DNA of 6,594 nt from the NCBI GenBank assembly GCA_000715685.1, contig KL569491.1, forward strand, positions 1-6,594. The letters run 5' to 3'. Below, in pieces: positions 6,197 through 6,594 of the stretch. Made by a program: the position numbers and the translations under genes. How positions within the stretch are numbered: position 1 is the first letter of the stretch; every line of letters starts with the position of its first letter. The notes under the pieces are model-generated. The model was not told where the DNA came from. It saw nothing but the letters and a program-made list of their open reading frames with translations, and searched no databases. Source of the stretch: Streptomyces lilacinus. Its GTDB lineage: Bacteria; Actinomycetota; Actinomycetes; Streptomycetales; Streptomycetaceae.

Positions 6197-6257
6197 GTCC
6201 GACTACACCCCCAGGTACCTGCTCAATCGCGGCTGGCTGGGCGAGTTCCCCACCTGA
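6117..6257 (+). pseudogene. C-terminal remnant of an Imm49-family immunity protein
   Basis: In a frame shifted from the toxin, this stretch reads SSEGYLALGPLAIACLAYDA, then GRPVEIESDYTP, RYLLNRGWLGEFPT and a TGA stop at 6255-6257. It closely resembles the C-terminus of Streptomyces Imm49 immunity proteins, whose tails as I recall read (D/E)G-x2-ALGPLAIACLAYDAG ... VES(E/D)Y ... W(V/L)GEF. Full-length members are about 250-300 aa, so over 80% of the gene is missing, including any start codon. Imm49 genes normally sit immediately downstream of toxin genes of the type found here, and their products neutralise the cognate toxin in the producer. The fragment cannot be translated alone. It is direct evidence that a toxin-immunity pair once stood here. 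Family call is by recollection and should be confirmed by search. Confidence 0.75.
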
Positions 6258-6264
6258 CAGACGG

Positions 6265-6438
6265 TCACGTCTTGAGGCAATCCCATGCGTCGTCGGCCTC
6301 GATCATGCCCGGCACCCGCCGCTCGACCTGCGACCGGGCGCTCTCCGGAATATGGGGGCCGGAGCAGGGGCGTTGCCGCCTTCGCTGCTTGCCGGCCGCT
6401 GCGCGGTTGGGGGGCAGCGGGCTGTTCCGGCAGCGCAT
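6265..6438 (-). CDS. Doubtful small ORF, 57 aa, function unknown
   Basis: On the minus strand ATG at 6438 opens 57 codons ending at TGA 6265-6267, only 7 nt beyond the stop of the Imm49 remnant and converging on it. GGAG lies eight bases upstream of the ATG. Third positions are about 90% G or C in the ORF, against about three quarters in the same frame upstream of the ATG, which mildly favours real coding from this start. The product is basic (AAAGKQRRRQR) in its first half and more protein-like in the second (SQVERRVPGMIEADDAWDCL, then KT). I recognise no family. It could be a small gene, the 3' remnant of a longer gene, or chance in GC-rich DNA; the overlapping inverted repeats argue for caution. 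Confidence 0.3.
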   Translation of the reverse strand: MRCRNSPLPPNRAAAGKQRRRQRPCSGPHIPESARSQVERRVPGMIEADDAWDCLKT

Positions 6439-6474
6439 TTCCTTCGCTCCGGGTCCCTTTTGTCCGTGCCGGGG
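6341..6474 (+). repeat. Cluster of nested and competing inverted repeats (possible structured RNA)
   Basis: An outer stem pairs 6354-6365 with 6446-6457: the core CCGGAGC/GCTCCGG is perfect, extended by four more pairs with one G-U and one G-G mismatch. Inside it, GCCGG (6391-6395) pairs with CCGGC (6427-6431), and directly stacked on that CCGCTGC (6396-6402) pairs with GCAGCGG (6414-6420) around an 11-nt loop. CTCCGG (6343-6348) competes with the outer stem for CCGGAG (6359-6364). The G-U pairs are only allowed in plus-strand RNA, which weakly favours that strand. The same DNA overlaps the doubtful minus-strand ORF. GC content makes chance pairing likely, so function is unproven. Confidence 0.3.
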
Positions 6475-6594
6475 TGAGGGATTGTGCTGCGGGAGCCTCG
6501 CGAGGCCCGAGAGCCAGCCCCTATGAGGTGCCCGCCCACGACGGAGGGAAACCGCCGCCTCGCCGGGCTCGCCCTTCCGGCGCGGAGCGTCGGA
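6475..6594. other. Right-edge stretch with no supported gene
   Basis: Nothing here is recognisable. A perfect 12-bp palindrome GCCTCGCGAGGC lies at 6495-6506. A plus-strand frame from GTG 6484 (in-frame ATG 6523) stays open to the edge for 37 codons, but ribosome-site support is weak and the peptide is low-complexity Arg/Pro/Glu at its start. It could be noncoding, or the beginning of a gene outside the window. Confidence 0.4.

Noticed and set aside
6303..6539. 78-codon minus-strand ORF
   Set aside because: Ser/Arg/Pro-rich, no motif, and in a different frame from the better-looking small ORF ending at 6265.
6484..6594. Plus-strand open frame reaching the right edge
   Set aside because: Only 37 codons visible, weak ribosome site, no recognisable motif; too little to call a gene.
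1..6594. tRNA, rRNA, CRISPR array, insertion sequence or phage genes
   Set aside because: No cloverleaf, rRNA motif, regular spacer-repeat pattern, transposase or integrase was found on either strand.

Overview
The window is very GC-rich, with strong G/C preference at third codon positions and GTG starts behind purine-rich Shine-Dalgarno sites. It carries protein families I associate with Streptomyces (a DUF6507-type small protein, an Imm49-type immunity protein), so a Streptomyces or close relative is the best reading. This is judged from the sequence alone; no database search was run.

Left two thirds (1-4089, minus strand): an oligopeptide/dipeptide ABC importer operon read right to left. 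It encodes a lipoprotein solute-binding protein (oppA-type), two permeases (oppB- and oppC-type), and an ATPase (oppD-type) cut by the window edge just before its ABC signature. Gaps are 42, 35 and 13 nt, which fits one transcript. The binding protein catches peptides outside the membrane, the permeases form the channel, and the ATPase (with a probable second ATPase beyond the edge) powers import.

Middle (4090-4805): a 220-bp divergent upstream region, then a small secreted two-cysteine protein on the plus strand (4310-4597). A GC-rich hairpin that may terminate it follows, then an AT-rich patch with a possible promoter.

Right (4806-6257, plus strand): the most interesting part. A 125-aa helical protein with a type VII-secretion-like YxxxD motif overlaps by 4 nt the start of a second gene. 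That second gene looks like the conserved N-terminal (trafficking) half of a Streptomyces polymorphic toxin. The gene breaks off at about 6121. The sequence that follows, in another frame, reads as the last ~45 residues of an Imm49-family immunity protein with its own stop and no start. The simplest explanation is one deletion that removed the toxin warhead and most of the immunity gene, leaving a scar where the two remnants meet.

Right end (6258-6594): no confident gene. There is a weak 57-codon minus-strand ORF converging on the immunity remnant, and a dense group of nested and mutually exclusive inverted repeats that could form a structured RNA or be a remnant of an accessory element.
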